Origin: Agrobacterium sp. a22-2
Lineage (GTDB): Bacteria > Pseudomonadota > Alphaproteobacteria > Rhizobiales > Rhizobiaceae
NCBI RefSeq assembly: GCF_012276985.1
Contig: NZ_JAAXMM010000012.1
Coordinates: 124,001-188,000 of the forward strand
Reading direction: 5' to 3'
DNA length: 64,000 bases
In this document: one piece after another, positions 51,989-61,301 of the stretch
Layout of the letters: every line of letters begins with the position of its first letter
How positions within the stretch are numbered: position 1 is the first letter of the stretch
The notes under the pieces: generated by a model
Told to the model about the DNA's origin: nothing
Database searches by the model: none
Seen by the model: the letters and a program-made list of their open reading frames with translations, nothing else
Made by a program: the position numbers and the translations under genes

Positions 51989-54505
51989 ATGAGAAACTCC
52001 CCCTGGATGGTGGCCACCTATGTGGTCATCGTCATCCTCGGCATCCTGACGGCCCTGCCGAACGTGCTGCCGCAAACGGTGCTCGACCGTATGCCGTCCT
52101 TCCTGCCCCATGACCGGGTCGAACTCGGCCTCGACTTGCGCGGCGGTGCCCATCTCGTGCTGGAGGTCGATGCGGCCGATCTCGTCAAGGAGCGCCTGCT
52201 GACCATGACGCAGGACGCCCGGCGTGTGCTCGGCGATGCCAGCATCGGCACGACCTCCGTGCGCCGCTCGACCGACCGCGTCACGGTCGTCCTGGCCGAT
52301 CCGACCAAGCGCGAGGCGGCCATCGAAACCCTGGCCAAGCTTGGAACGCCGGTCGGCCTGACCGGTGCCAGCGATATCACGCTCGGCGGGACCGGCGGCG
52401 AGATTTCCGTCACGCTCACCCAGGCGGGCCTGACCGATCGTATCAGTGCGGCCGTCGAGCAGAGCCTTGAGATCATCCGCCAGCGTATCGACCAGGTGGG
52501 CGTGGCCGAGCCGACCATCCAACGGGTCGGAGCGGACCGGATCCTCGTGCAGCTGCCGGGCGTTCAGGACCCCAAGCGTATTCGCGACCTGCTGGGCTCG
52601 ACCGCCAAGATGAGCTTTCACCTTTTGGCGCCGACAGGGGCCGACGGTCGCCCGGCGGCTGGCTCGTCGGTGCTTCAGGACGCCGAAGGCCGGTCCTATA
52701 CGGTGCAGGATCGGGTGGAACTGAGCGGCGACCACCTGACGGATGCGCGCGTCGGCTTCAACCAGACCAATAACGAGCCGATCGTCTCCTTCCGCTTCGA
52801 CAATTTCGGAGCAACGCGCTTTGCCGAAATCACCAAGGCCAATGTCGGGCGTCCTTTCGCCATCGTGCTCGATCAGAAGGTGCTGAGCGCCCCGGTCATC
52901 AACGAGCCGATCACCGGCGGTGCCGGACAGATTTCCGGCAGCTTCACCGTCCAGCAGGCCAATGACCTTTCGGCCCTGCTGCGCGCCGGCGCCCTGCCGG
53001 CCAAGCTGACCGTGATCGAGGAACGCACCGTCGGCGCCGACCTCGGCAGCGACGCCATCACCATGGGCATTTTCACTGGTCTCGTCGGCTTTGCGCTGGT
53101 GGTTGGCTTCATGATCGTGCTCTACGGCGCCTGGGGCCTGCTGGCCAACCTGGCGCTTGGCCTCAACGTCATCCTGACCTTTGCGGGCCTTACCCTGCTC
53201 GGGGCGACGCTGACCCTGCCGGGTATTGCCGGTATCGTGCTCGGCATCGGCCTGGCCGTCGACGCCAACGTGCTGATCAACGAGCGTATCCGCGAGGAGA
53301 CGCGCAAGGGCAAGGGCGCCATGGCAGCACTCGACGCCGGCTTTGCGCGCGCCTATTCCACCATCGTCGACAGTAACGTCACGGCGCTGATCGCCACCGT
53401 TCTGTTGTTCTGGTTCGGCACCGGACCTGTGCGCGGCTTTGCCGTCACCATGGGTCTCGGCATTGCCATCTCGATGTTCACGGCCGTGTCGATCGTGCGC
53501 GTCATCATGCTGGCCATCGTGCGGCGCTACAAGCTGAAGACGCTGATCATCAAGGCACTGCTGCCGATTCAGCTGATCCCGGAAGGCACGCGCATCCAGT
53601 TCATGAAGGCGCGGTTCTTCGGCATCGGCTTCTCGGCCTTCCTGTCGATTGCCTCGATCATCCTGTTCATCACGCCCGGCCTCAACTACGGCGTCGATTT
53701 CCGCGGCGGCATCCAGATGGAGGTGGTGACCAAGGAGCCGGCCGATCTGGCCTCGATGCGCTCCGGTCTCGACGAACTGGGGCTCGGCGAAGTGGCCCTG
53801 CAGCAGTTCGGCGATGCCCAGCACATGCTGATCCGCGTCGAGCGGCAGCCGGGCGGTGAAGAAGCCCAGACGGCGGCGGTCGAGACCCTGAAGGGCGAGA
53901 TCGTCAAGATTGCGCCGACAGCATCGGTGGAACGCACCGAAGTGGTCGGTCCGAAGGTCAGCGGCGAACTGGCCACGGCCGGCATCCTGTCGGTGGTTCT
54001 CGCCAGCCTGGCGATGCTCATCTATATCTGGGTGCGGTTCGAATGGCCGTTTGCCGTCGGCGCCATCGCCACGCTGGTGCTGGATGTTACCAAGACCATC
54101 GGCTTCTTCGCCCTGACCGGCCTCGACTTCAACCTGACCGCCGTGGCAGCGCTCCTGACCCTGGTCGGCTATTCGGTCAACGACAAGGTCGTGGTCTATG
54201 ATCGGATGCGTGAGAACATGCGGCTCTACAAGGCGATGCCGTTCCGCGACATTATCGACCTGTCGATCAACGAGACGCTGGCTCGAAGCCTCTATACCTC
54301 GGTCACGGCTTTCCTTGCCCTGCTGCCGATGGCGATCTGGGGCGGCAGTGCCGTCGAGAGCTTTGCCGTGCCGATGATCTTCGGCATCATCATCGCAGCC
54401 TCGTCCTCGGTGTTCATCGCCGCGCCGATCCTGCTGTTCCTCGGCGACTGGCGCAAGCGGCGGGCGGATGCGGCACCGGCTGCTGCCGAAGTCAACGGCG
54501 CCTGA
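51989..54505 (+). CDS. secDF: Protein translocase subunit SecDF (fused SecD-SecF)
   Basis: 838-residue RND-type membrane protein that uses the proton gradient to pull secreted proteins through SecYEG. SecD half: first transmembrane segment, then DLRGGAHLVLEVD and a periplasmic P1 domain, then transmembrane segments with LTLPGIAGIVLGIGLAVDANVLINERIREE. SecF half: GVDFRGGIQMEV followed by LTLVGYSVNDKVVVYDRMRENM. The fusion is frequent in Rhizobiales and other lineages. The last residues are Ala-rich cytoplasmic. A strong terminator follows. Confidence 0.96.
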   Translation: MRNSPWMVATYVVIVILGILTALPNVLPQTVLDRMPSFLPHDRVELGLDLRGGAHLVLEVDAADLVKERLLTMTQDARRVLGDASIGTTSVRRSTDRVTVVLADPTKREAAIETLAKLGTPVGLTGASDITLGGTGGEISVTLTQAGLTDRISAAVEQSLEIIRQRIDQVGVAEPTIQRVGADRILVQLPGVQDPKRIRDLLGSTAKMSFHLLAPTGADGRPAAGSSVLQDAEGRSYTVQDRVELSGDHLTDARVGFNQTNNEPIVSFRFDNFGATRFAEITKANVGRPFAIVLDQKVLSAPVINEPITGGAGQISGSFTVQQANDLSALLRAGALPAKLTVIEERTVGADLGSDAITMGIFTGLVGFALVVGFMIVLYGAWGLLANLALGLNVILTFAGLTLLGATLTLPGIAGIVLGIGLAVDANVLINERIREETRKGKGAMAALDAGFARAYSTIVDSNVTALIATVLLFWFGTGPVRGFAVTMGLGIAISMFTAVSIVRVIMLAIVRRYKLKTLIIKALLPIQLIPEGTRIQFMKARFFGIGFSAFLSIASIILFITPGLNYGVDFRGGIQMEVVTKEPADLASMRSGLDELGLGEVALQQFGDAQHMLIRVERQPGGEEAQTAAVETLKGEIVKIAPTASVERTEVVGPKVSGELATAGILSVVLASLAMLIYIWVRFEWPFAVGAIATLVLDVTKTIGFFALTGLDFNLTAVAALLTLVGYSVNDKVVVYDRMRENMRLYKAMPFRDIIDLSINETLARSLYTSVTAFLALLPMAIWGGSAVESFAVPMIFGIIIAASSSVFIAAPILLFLGDWRKRRADAAPAAAEVNGA

Positions 54506-54531
54506 GAGCAGGGCATCATCCTCATCAAACT

Positions 54532-54558
54532 GAAGGGGCCGTCATCGACGGCCCCTTC
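54532..54558 (+). terminator. Intrinsic terminator-like hairpin after secDF
   Basis: Perfect 12-bp stem GAAGGGGCCGTC / GACGGCCCCTTC with a 3-base loop, 27 bases after the secDF stop. Followed by GTCGTTG, a weak U-tract. Confidence 0.65.
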
Positions 54559-54637
54559 GTCGTTGCGCCTCATTGAAATCCCGGCCAATATCGGGAATAT
54601 CGGTGTGTTGCAGCCGCCATGCCCCCCGAGGAATTTC

Positions 54638-55567
54638 ATGCCTGACGCGTCGATGTCCCCTGCCGGTCCCATGCCTGAGGAACAGGGCATTCTGGCGTTT
54701 CTGAAGCTTTGCGACAGCTTCTATCCGGCCGATGCCGTCAATGCCTCGATCGACCAGCAGCGGCAATGGTATGATGCGCTCTGCGCGCAGTTTGACCGGC
54801 CGCTGCCTGCGGGAATGGCGACGCGGGACGCAATGGTCGGCGCTGTTCCCACAAGGCGGTACAGACCGCTGCAGGTGGCGACCGATACCGTGCTTCTCTA
54901 TCTGCATGGCGGCGGCTATGTGGTCGGCTCGCTTGACAGCCACCATGCCATCTGCGCCGAACTTGCCGAATTCTGCCGAGCCGAACTGGTCTCGGTCGAC
55001 TATCGGCTGGCACCGGAGCATGTCTGGCCGGCGCAGAGCGACGATGCGTTCGAGGTGCTTTCGGATCTCCTCCGCGCCGGCAGACCGGTGGTGCTGATCG
55101 GCGACAGCGCCGGCGGAAACCTGGCGGCGGGGCTTGCCCTTCGCGCCAGGGCGGCCGGGCTTGCCGGCATTCGCGGCCAGGCGCTGATCTATCCGGCGCT
55201 GGGTGGTGATCTTGTGTCTGGCTCCTATCATGAGATGGCGCAGGCGCCCGGCCTTTCGACCGCCGATGTCGGCTATTACCGCGAGATCCTCAAGGCGCCG
55301 GACGGCGATGCCATCGCCTTTCCGCTGCTGGCACAAACGGTGGCCGGCCTGCCGCCAGCCTTCATCTCGGTGGCGCATTTCGATCCGCTGCGCGACGATG
55401 GCCGGCGCTATGCGGCGCGGCTTGCCGAGGCCGGCGTCGAGGTCTGGTTCCGCGAGGAACCGCAGATGGTGCATGCCTGGCTGCGCGCCCGCCACATGAG
55501 CGAGGGCGCAGCGCAGGGATTTCAGGCGCTTTGCCTTGCCGTCGCCCGGTTTGCCGGAACGCCGTGA
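54638..55567 (+). CDS. Alpha/beta hydrolase, hormone-sensitive-lipase family
   Basis: 309-residue esterase/lipase of the HSL group. The oxyanion-hole HGGG lies in LLYLHGGGYVVGSL, the nucleophile is in GDSAGGNLA, and the Asp and His of the triad are probably in HFDPLRDDG and MVHAWLR. Cytosolic, acts on short-chain esters. Start at 54638 follows GAGGAA and is preferred over an earlier ATG that overlaps the terminator region. Ends 19 bp before the CocE-type gene, which is convergent. Confidence 0.88.
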   Translation: MPDASMSPAGPMPEEQGILAFLKLCDSFYPADAVNASIDQQRQWYDALCAQFDRPLPAGMATRDAMVGAVPTRRYRPLQVATDTVLLYLHGGGYVVGSLDSHHAICAELAEFCRAELVSVDYRLAPEHVWPAQSDDAFEVLSDLLRAGRPVVLIGDSAGGNLAAGLALRARAAGLAGIRGQALIYPALGGDLVSGSYHEMAQAPGLSTADVGYYREILKAPDGDAIAFPLLAQTVAGLPPAFISVAHFDPLRDDGRRYAARLAEAGVEVWFREEPQMVHAWLRARHMSEGAAQGFQALCLAVARFAGTP

Positions 55568-55586
55568 TTTAAGGCACGCCGCCCGG

Positions 55587-57584
55587 TTACATGAAGTCGC
55601 GCGGCACGGCCTTTTCGAAGGTCTTGTCAAAAATCTGCGTTTCACCCTCGAAGGCCGTGACCTGGGCGTCGATCAGCCATGATGTGGCCGTGCAGGCGAT
55701 CGACGAGGTGGAGACCGTGCGCACCGACCAGCCCGGCCGCTGCATGTCGCAGGTCCAGGTGGAGGTGCCGGTCATCGACAGGGGATCGCCTGGGGTGATC
55801 GACCAGACTTCCTCGCGGATCTGGCGGGTCGACAGGCCGGTGTCGGGATGCTCGAAAAGGCCGGTATCCTCCAGGATATAGTAGCTGGTGCCATTGCCGG
55901 AGAGATCGCGCAGCACCTGGCGCTGCGTTTCGCCGGGGATATGCTCGATGTATTTGGGCAGCGGATCGGGATTGTCCGGCTGCTTCATGTCGAGCGCCTG
56001 ATGGGCGCCGAGACGCGGCAGATCGAGTTTGAGCGAGGCGGTGTCGATGGTCAGGCCCGGATCGGTCGGGGTGGGCAGCACCATCGGCCAATAGGCGGTG
56101 GACAGCGACAGGCGGATGCGGTGGCCGGCGCGCAGGCGATAGCCGCAGGCATCGAGCGTCAGGGTGATCTCGACCTTCTCGCCCTTCGGCATGGGTTCTG
56201 GCGCGGCATTACTGTTGCGGTGGGCGAGGTTGAGCACGCCGAAGGAGACGCGGGTGGCCGTGCCGTCCGGGTGGACGTCGACCAGCCGGGCGCACAGATT
56301 GGCAAAATCGCCATCGCAGGCAAGCGACAGAGTGAGAACAGGGCGTCCGAGGCAGTCGAGATCGGCGATCAGCGGTTCGGTTTCGAAGCAGAGCGATCCG
56401 GCATCGTCGCCGCGCTGGTCGAGCGCCATTTCCGCGTCGGGCTTCAGGGTGAACCATTCGCCGGCGGCGGTTCCGGTATCGAGCGGCGATTTGAGATAGA
56501 CGTCGCGAACAGCGTTGCCGGTCGGCATGCCCGCCACAAGCTGGCCGGCGCCGTTGACGGCAAAGGGCTCGAGCTCCGGCGTACTCCAGTGCTGCTTGGC
56601 GATCCAGCGGCCGGGATCGACATCGCGGCGCGGCGCCGGGCGGATCGCGTCGAGGATATAGGCGCGCACCTGCGGCAGGTCCTCGACGCCGTTCGGCTCA
56701 TCGCGCAGCCAGCGGTTCCACCAGCGGATCGCTTCTCCGAGGAAATCGGCGCGGGGCTTCGGCCAGGCGAAATGCGGATATTTGTGCACCCAGGGGCCGA
56801 TCAGTGCCTTTGCCTTGGAGCCCAGGCCCTCGACGGCCTTCAGCGGCGTGTTGCGATAGCCGTCGGCCCAGCCGGCAATGACCAGGGCGGGGACCTTGAA
56901 GGCGTCGAAATCCTCGCAGATCGATCCGTGGTGCCAGAAGGCATCGCGCCGCTGGTGCGACAGCCATTCCTCCAGGAAGAAGGGTTCGTTTTCAAGCCGC
57001 TCCAGCCACATGTCGCGCCAGCGCTCTCCGACCAGGGCCGGGTCGGGCGAGCGCGACTGGTAGCCGAGCATGGTCGCCGCCCAGGACAGCTGCGCCGAGA
57101 GATGGCAACCGTTCTTGTAATGGATGTCGTCATTGTAGCGGTCGACGGTCGAGGCGATCGAGATGACGGCTTTCAGCGCCGGCGGGTTCATGGCGGCGAC
57201 CTGCAGGCAGTTGAAGCCGCCCCAGGAAATGCCCATCATGCCGACGGAACCGTTCGACCAAGGCTGGGCGGCGATCCAGGCAATCAGTTCGCAGGCATTG
57301 TCCAGTTCCAGGGCTGTGTATTCGCCATCGATGACGCCGTCGGATTCGCCCGATCCGCGGATATCGACGCGCACGCCGGCAATGCCCGCCGCGGCAAAGG
57401 CGGGATAGGTGGATTCGTCGCGCGGGCTCGTTCCGTCGCGCTTTCTGTAGGGCAGGAATTCGAAGACCGCCGGCACGGGATCGGCCGTGGCGCCCTCCGG
57501 CATCCAGATGCGGGCAGCGAGGCGCGTGCCGTCTTTCAGGTGGATCCATTCGTTTTCAATGACGGTGTAGGGGCGAGGGGGCAT
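55587..57584 (-). CDS. CocE/NonD family hydrolase (X-Pro dipeptidyl-peptidase-like)
   Basis: 665-residue serine hydrolase. N-terminal alpha/beta hydrolase domain with FLPYRKRDGTSPRDE, and nucleophile Ser in GMMGISWGGFN (about 118-128); the C-terminal jelly-roll-like region (from about 380 to 560) is typical of CocE/Xaa-Pro peptidases (LCARLVDVHPDGTATRVSFGVLNLAHR). Members hydrolyse esters, glutaryl-7-ACA or X-Pro peptides. It follows a peptide-type ABC transporter on the same strand, hinting at intake and cleavage of one substrate. Actual substrate unknown. Confidence 0.9.
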   Translation of the reverse strand: MPPRPYTVIENEWIHLKDGTRLAARIWMPEGATADPVPAVFEFLPYRKRDGTSPRDESTYPAFAAAGIAGVRVDIRGSGESDGVIDGEYTALELDNACELIAWIAAQPWSNGSVGMMGISWGGFNCLQVAAMNPPALKAVISIASTVDRYNDDIHYKNGCHLSAQLSWAATMLGYQSRSPDPALVGERWRDMWLERLENEPFFLEEWLSHQRRDAFWHHGSICEDFDAFKVPALVIAGWADGYRNTPLKAVEGLGSKAKALIGPWVHKYPHFAWPKPRADFLGEAIRWWNRWLRDEPNGVEDLPQVRAYILDAIRPAPRRDVDPGRWIAKQHWSTPELEPFAVNGAGQLVAGMPTGNAVRDVYLKSPLDTGTAAGEWFTLKPDAEMALDQRGDDAGSLCFETEPLIADLDCLGRPVLTLSLACDGDFANLCARLVDVHPDGTATRVSFGVLNLAHRNSNAAPEPMPKGEKVEITLTLDACGYRLRAGHRIRLSLSTAYWPMVLPTPTDPGLTIDTASLKLDLPRLGAHQALDMKQPDNPDPLPKYIEHIPGETQRQVLRDLSGNGTSYYILEDTGLFEHPDTGLSTRQIREEVWSITPGDPLSMTGTSTWTCDMQRPGWSVRTVSTSSIACTATSWLIDAQVTAFEGETQIFDKTFEKAVPRDFM

Positions 57585-57623
57585 GGGGGGCTTTCACTTC
57601 AAATGGTGTTTGTCGAGACTTTC

Positions 57624-57735
57624 GCCCCTCATCCGCCTGCCGGCACCTTCTCCCCGCAAGCGGGGAGACGGACGCAAGTGGTTGGGGCGCGATCTCCCTC
57701 TCCCCGTTCACGGGGAGAGGGCTGGGGTGAGGGGC
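57624..57735. repeat. Rhizobial intergenic palindromic repeat
   Basis: About 112 bp bounded by GCCCCTCATCC and GGTGAGGGGC, with internal hairpins CTCCCCGCAAGCGGGGAG and CTCTCCCCGTTCACGGGGAGAG. The form (CCCCTCATCCGCCTGCCGGC ... GGCTGGGGTGAGGGG) is the well-known palindromic repeat scattered between genes in Rhizobiaceae. Between the CocE gene and the peptide ABC ATPase. Confidence 0.75.
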
Positions 57736-57744
57736 GGCGCGATG

Positions 57745-59376
57745 CTAGTTCCCAGCGCTCTCCATCTTCCGGGTGGCGATGGCCTGTTCGAGCCAGCCGA
57801 TCTGCATTTCGGGCACGGATTTCAACAGCAGGTCGGTGTAGTCGTCGAAGGGCGGCGACAGGACCTGCGATTTCGGGCCGAAGCGCACCAGCCGTCCCTT
57901 GTGCATCACCGCGACGCTGTCGGCGATGGCGCGCACGATGGCGATGTCGTGGGTGATGAACATGTAGGAGACCTGGGTCTCGGCCTGCAGTCGCATCAGC
58001 AGGCTCAGGATGCCCTCGGCGACCAGCGGATCGAGCGCCGATGTCGGCTCGTCGCAGAGGATCAGTTCGGGCTTGGCGGCCAGCGCCCGGGCAATCGCGA
58101 CGCGCTGCTTCTGGCCGCCGGACAGTTCGGCCGGATAACGGTCGACGAAGCCAGATGCCATCTCGATCTGCTCCAGCAATTCCTTGACGCGGGCGGTCTT
58201 CGCCGCGCCATGCAGGCCGAAATAGAAGCTGAGCGGCCGGCCGATGATGTCGCGCACCGTCTGGCGCGGGTTCATCGCCGTATCGGCCATCTGGTAGATC
58301 AGCTGGATGCGGCGCAGGTCGTCGCGCGAGCGGCTTTTCAGCGCCGGGGTCAGAGGGGTGCCGTCGAAGGTCACCTGGCCGGACAAAGGCGGCAGGAGGC
58401 CGGTGATGACGCGGGCCAGCGTCGACTTGCCGGAACCGCTTTCGCCGACCACCGCCAGCGTCTGGCCCTTCGGCAGATGCAGCGACACGTCGTGCAGGAC
58501 CTTGAAGCCGTTCGAGTAGCCGGCGGTGACATGCTCGACCTTCAGCAGCGTATTGCTCTGGTCGGTGGCCTCTTTGCGCTTCTCCTGGCGGACATTGACC
58601 AGAGCGCGGGTGTAGTCCTCGCGCGGCGCCTCGATGATCTGCTGGGCGGTGCCGTATTCCACTGTCTTGCCGTGGCGCAATACCATGATGTCGTCGGAGA
58701 TCTGCGCGACGACGGCCAGGTCATGGGTGATGTAGAGCGCCGCCGTGCCGGTTTCCTCGATGGCATGCTTGATGGCGGCCAGCACGTCGATCTGGGTCGT
58801 CACGTCAAGGGCGGTGGTCGGCTCGTCGAAGACGATCAGTTCCGGATGGGAGCAGAGCGCCATGGCCGTCATGGCGCGCTGCAACTGGCCGCCGGAGACC
58901 TGGTGAGGAAAGCGATCGCCGAACTGGTCGGGGTTCGGCAGGCCGAGCACACCGAACAGGTAGGTGGCACGCTTTCGGGCCTCTTCGCGGTTCATCAGAC
59001 CATGGGCCAGCGTCGCCTCGATCACCTGGTCGCCGAGTTTGTGGGCCGGGTTGAAGGCGGCGGCGGCCGATTGCGCGACATAGCAGACCCTGGCGCCGCG
59101 GATTTTACGGATGCCGCCCTTGCCGAGTTTCAGCAGGTCCTCGCCATCGAGCAGAACCTCGCCGCCGGTGATGCGGACGCCGCCGCGGCCATAGGCCAGC
59201 GCCGACAGGCCGATGGTCGACTTGCCGGCGCCGGATTCACCGATCAGTCCGAGCACCTTGCCCTTTTTCAGGTCGAAGGACACGCCCTCGACGATGGTGA
59301 CGTTTTTCGGCGGTTCGCCGGGCGGATAGGATGTCGCTTCGATCTTCAGATTGCGAACGGAGAGAAGCTCAGGCAT
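57745..59376 (-). CDS. Peptide ABC transporter ATPase with two fused ABC domains (DppDF-like)
   Basis: 543-residue protein with two complete ATPase domains, as in YejF/GsiA. First: Walker A GLIGESGAGKSTIG (about 35-48), signature VSGGQLQRAMTAMAL, Walker B LIVFDEPTTALD. Second: Walker A AVVGESGSGKSTLA (about 311-324), signature LSGGQKQRVAIARAL, Walker B LILCDEPTSALD. Powers uptake of oligopeptides or similar solutes. Overlaps the permease gene upstream by eight bases. Confidence 0.95.
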   Translation of the reverse strand: MPELLSVRNLKIEATSYPPGEPPKNVTIVEGVSFDLKKGKVLGLIGESGAGKSTIGLSALAYGRGGVRITGGEVLLDGEDLLKLGKGGIRKIRGARVCYVAQSAAAAFNPAHKLGDQVIEATLAHGLMNREEARKRATYLFGVLGLPNPDQFGDRFPHQVSGGQLQRAMTAMALCSHPELIVFDEPTTALDVTTQIDVLAAIKHAIEETGTAALYITHDLAVVAQISDDIMVLRHGKTVEYGTAQQIIEAPREDYTRALVNVRQEKRKEATDQSNTLLKVEHVTAGYSNGFKVLHDVSLHLPKGQTLAVVGESGSGKSTLARVITGLLPPLSGQVTFDGTPLTPALKSRSRDDLRRIQLIYQMADTAMNPRQTVRDIIGRPLSFYFGLHGAAKTARVKELLEQIEMASGFVDRYPAELSGGQKQRVAIARALAAKPELILCDEPTSALDPLVAEGILSLLMRLQAETQVSYMFITHDIAIVRAIADSVAVMHKGRLVRFGPKSQVLSPPFDDYTDLLLKSVPEMQIGWLEQAIATRKMESAGN

Positions 59377-60196
59377 CGCCGCGTCCTCCTTTGAGGCTTG
59401 AGGTGCGTTTCAAGAGCCAGTCGACGACGAGATTGACGCAGACCGCGAGTGCGGCGATGGCGGCTCCGGGCACGAGGGCTGCGGATATGCCGAAGATGAT
59501 GCCGTCCTTGTTGTCCTTGACCATGCCGCCCCAGTCGGCGGCCGGCGGCTGGATGCCGAGGCCGAGGAAGGAAAGGGTCGAAAGGAAGAGGATCGAGAAG
59601 GCGAAGCGCAGGCCGAATTCGGCAATCAGCGGCGTCAGGGTGTTGGGCAGGATCTCGCGGAAGATGATCCACAGCTTGCCTTCGCCGCGCAGCTTTGCTG
59701 CCTCGACGAATTCCATCACCGCCACGTCGAGGGCCACGGCCCGGCCGAGGCGGTAGACGCGGGTGCTGTCGAGGATGGCCATGACGAGGATCAGCACGAA
59801 GAGGTTCTGCGGCAGCACGGCCAGCACCACCAGCGCGAAGATCAGGGTGGGGATCGACATCATCAGGTCGTTGAAGCGCGAGAAGACCTGGTCGATCAGG
59901 CCGCGCGACACGGCGGCGGTGAAGCTGAGCGCAATGCCCAGCGAGAAGGAGATGACGGTGGCGGCCAGGGCGACGGCGAGCGTGGTGCGGGCGCCGTAGA
60001 TCATGCGCGAGAGGATGTCGCGGCCGAGATTGTCGGTGCCGAGCGGAAAGGCGCCGCCCATCGGCTCCCAGACGCCGCCGACGATCTCGCGTTCGCCGAA
60101 CGGCGCGATCCACGGGGCGAAGATGGCACAGAAAAAGGCAAGCGCAATGCCGAACAGGCCGATCCATGCGGTCAGGGTCAGGTCTTTCACTCTCAT
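59369..60196 (-). CDS. Peptide ABC transporter permease, DppC-like
   Basis: 275-residue permease with an N-terminal transmembrane helix and five more segments. DppC/OppC features are LGTDNLGRDILSRMIYGARTTLAVAL (about 53-78) and the EAA motif VMEFVEAAKLRGEGKLWIIFREILPN (about 154-179). Overlaps the DppB-like gene by four bases. Confidence 0.94.
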   Translation of the reverse strand: MRVKDLTLTAWIGLFGIALAFFCAIFAPWIAPFGEREIVGGVWEPMGGAFPLGTDNLGRDILSRMIYGARTTLAVALAATVISFSLGIALSFTAAVSRGLIDQVFSRFNDLMMSIPTLIFALVVLAVLPQNLFVLILVMAILDSTRVYRLGRAVALDVAVMEFVEAAKLRGEGKLWIIFREILPNTLTPLIAEFGLRFAFSILFLSTLSFLGLGIQPPAADWGGMVKDNKDGIIFGISAALVPGAAIAALAVCVNLVVDWLLKRTSSLKGGRGDA

Positions 60197-61200
60197 CGCG
60201 GATGCCTCAGCCGGGGATTGGCGACGATGGCGATGATATCGGCCACCATGTTGAGCAGGATATAGACCGCGGCGAAGATCAGGCCGCAGGCCTGCACCAC
60301 CGGCATGTCGCGGACCGTCACGGCATCGACCATGTATTGGCCCATGCCGGGATAGACGAAGACCACCTCGACCACCACGACGCCGACGACCAGGTAGGCG
60401 AGGTTGAGGGCGACGACGTTGACGATCGGGGCGATCGCATTGGGGGCGGCATGCTTGACGATGGCGCGGAAGGCGGAAAGGCCCTTGAGTTCGGCCGTTT
60501 CCATATAGGCCGAGGCCATGACCGAGAGGATGGCGGCCCGCGTCATGCGCATCATGTGGGCCAGCACGACGAGGACGAGCGTTGCGGTCGGCAGGGCGAT
60601 GGTCTTCAACCGCTCGGCAAGGCCCATGCTGTCATAGACCGTGGCCGGGAAGGTGGCCACCCCCATCTGGACGGCAAAAAACAGGATCAGCAGATAGCCG
60701 ATGAAGAATTCCGGCAGGGAGATCGCCGCCAGCGACAGCACGTTGATGATCTTGTCGGGCACGCGCTCGCGAAAATGCACGGCGACCATGCCGAGCCCGA
60801 CGGCCAGCGGCACGGAGATCGCGGCCGCAAACAGCGCCAGGAACAGCGAATTGCCGAGGCGCTTGCCGATCTGCTCGCTGACCGAATTGCGGCTGGCCCA
60901 GGACGTGCCGAAATCGCCCTGCAGGGCATTACCGAGCCATTCGAAATAGCGGGTGGCGATCGGCCGGTCGAGGCCGAGATCGGCGCGGATATTGGCGACT
61001 GCCTGCGGCGTTGCGGACTGGCCGAGATAGGTGGTGGCGAAATCGCCGGGCAAGGCCTCGACGCCGCCGAAGATCAGCACGGAAACGGCCAGCAGCAACA
61101 AAGCGCTGAGGCCGAGGCGCTGCAGGATGAGGGTGAGCAGCGGATAGCGGGCAAAGAGCGATGGCCGCTCCGGCCCGCCGCTGTCGGCGATGTTCGTCAT
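60193..61200 (-). CDS. Peptide ABC transporter permease, DppB-like
   Basis: 335-residue permease. OppB-type features are RLGLSALLLLAVSVLIFGGVEALPGD (about 26-51), GLDRPIATRYFEWLGNALQGDFGTSWAS and the EAA motif AYMETAELKGLSAFRAIVKHAAPNAIAP in the cytoplasmic loop. ATG at 61200 chosen; an upstream TTG at 61230 is possible but has no better SD. Confidence 0.93.
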   Translation of the reverse strand: MTNIADSGGPERPSLFARYPLLTLILQRLGLSALLLLAVSVLIFGGVEALPGDFATTYLGQSATPQAVANIRADLGLDRPIATRYFEWLGNALQGDFGTSWASRNSVSEQIGKRLGNSLFLALFAAAISVPLAVGLGMVAVHFRERVPDKIINVLSLAAISLPEFFIGYLLILFFAVQMGVATFPATVYDSMGLAERLKTIALPTATLVLVVLAHMMRMTRAAILSVMASAYMETAELKGLSAFRAIVKHAAPNAIAPIVNVVALNLAYLVVGVVVVEVVFVYPGMGQYMVDAVTVRDMPVVQACGLIFAAVYILLNMVADIIAIVANPRLRHPR

Positions 61201-61301
61201 GACATTCGTGCCCCTGGTGAAACGGCCCAATACGGGGCCGGAGAGGTCGGTCTCCGGTCCCGTGCGAAGGTTCGGCGGACGGCAAGCCGTCCGGTTTCAG
61301 C

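Noticed and set aside
51923..53824. 633-residue open frame opposite secDF
   Set aside because: Mirror frame of the GC-rich SecDF gene; low-complexity composition and no family.
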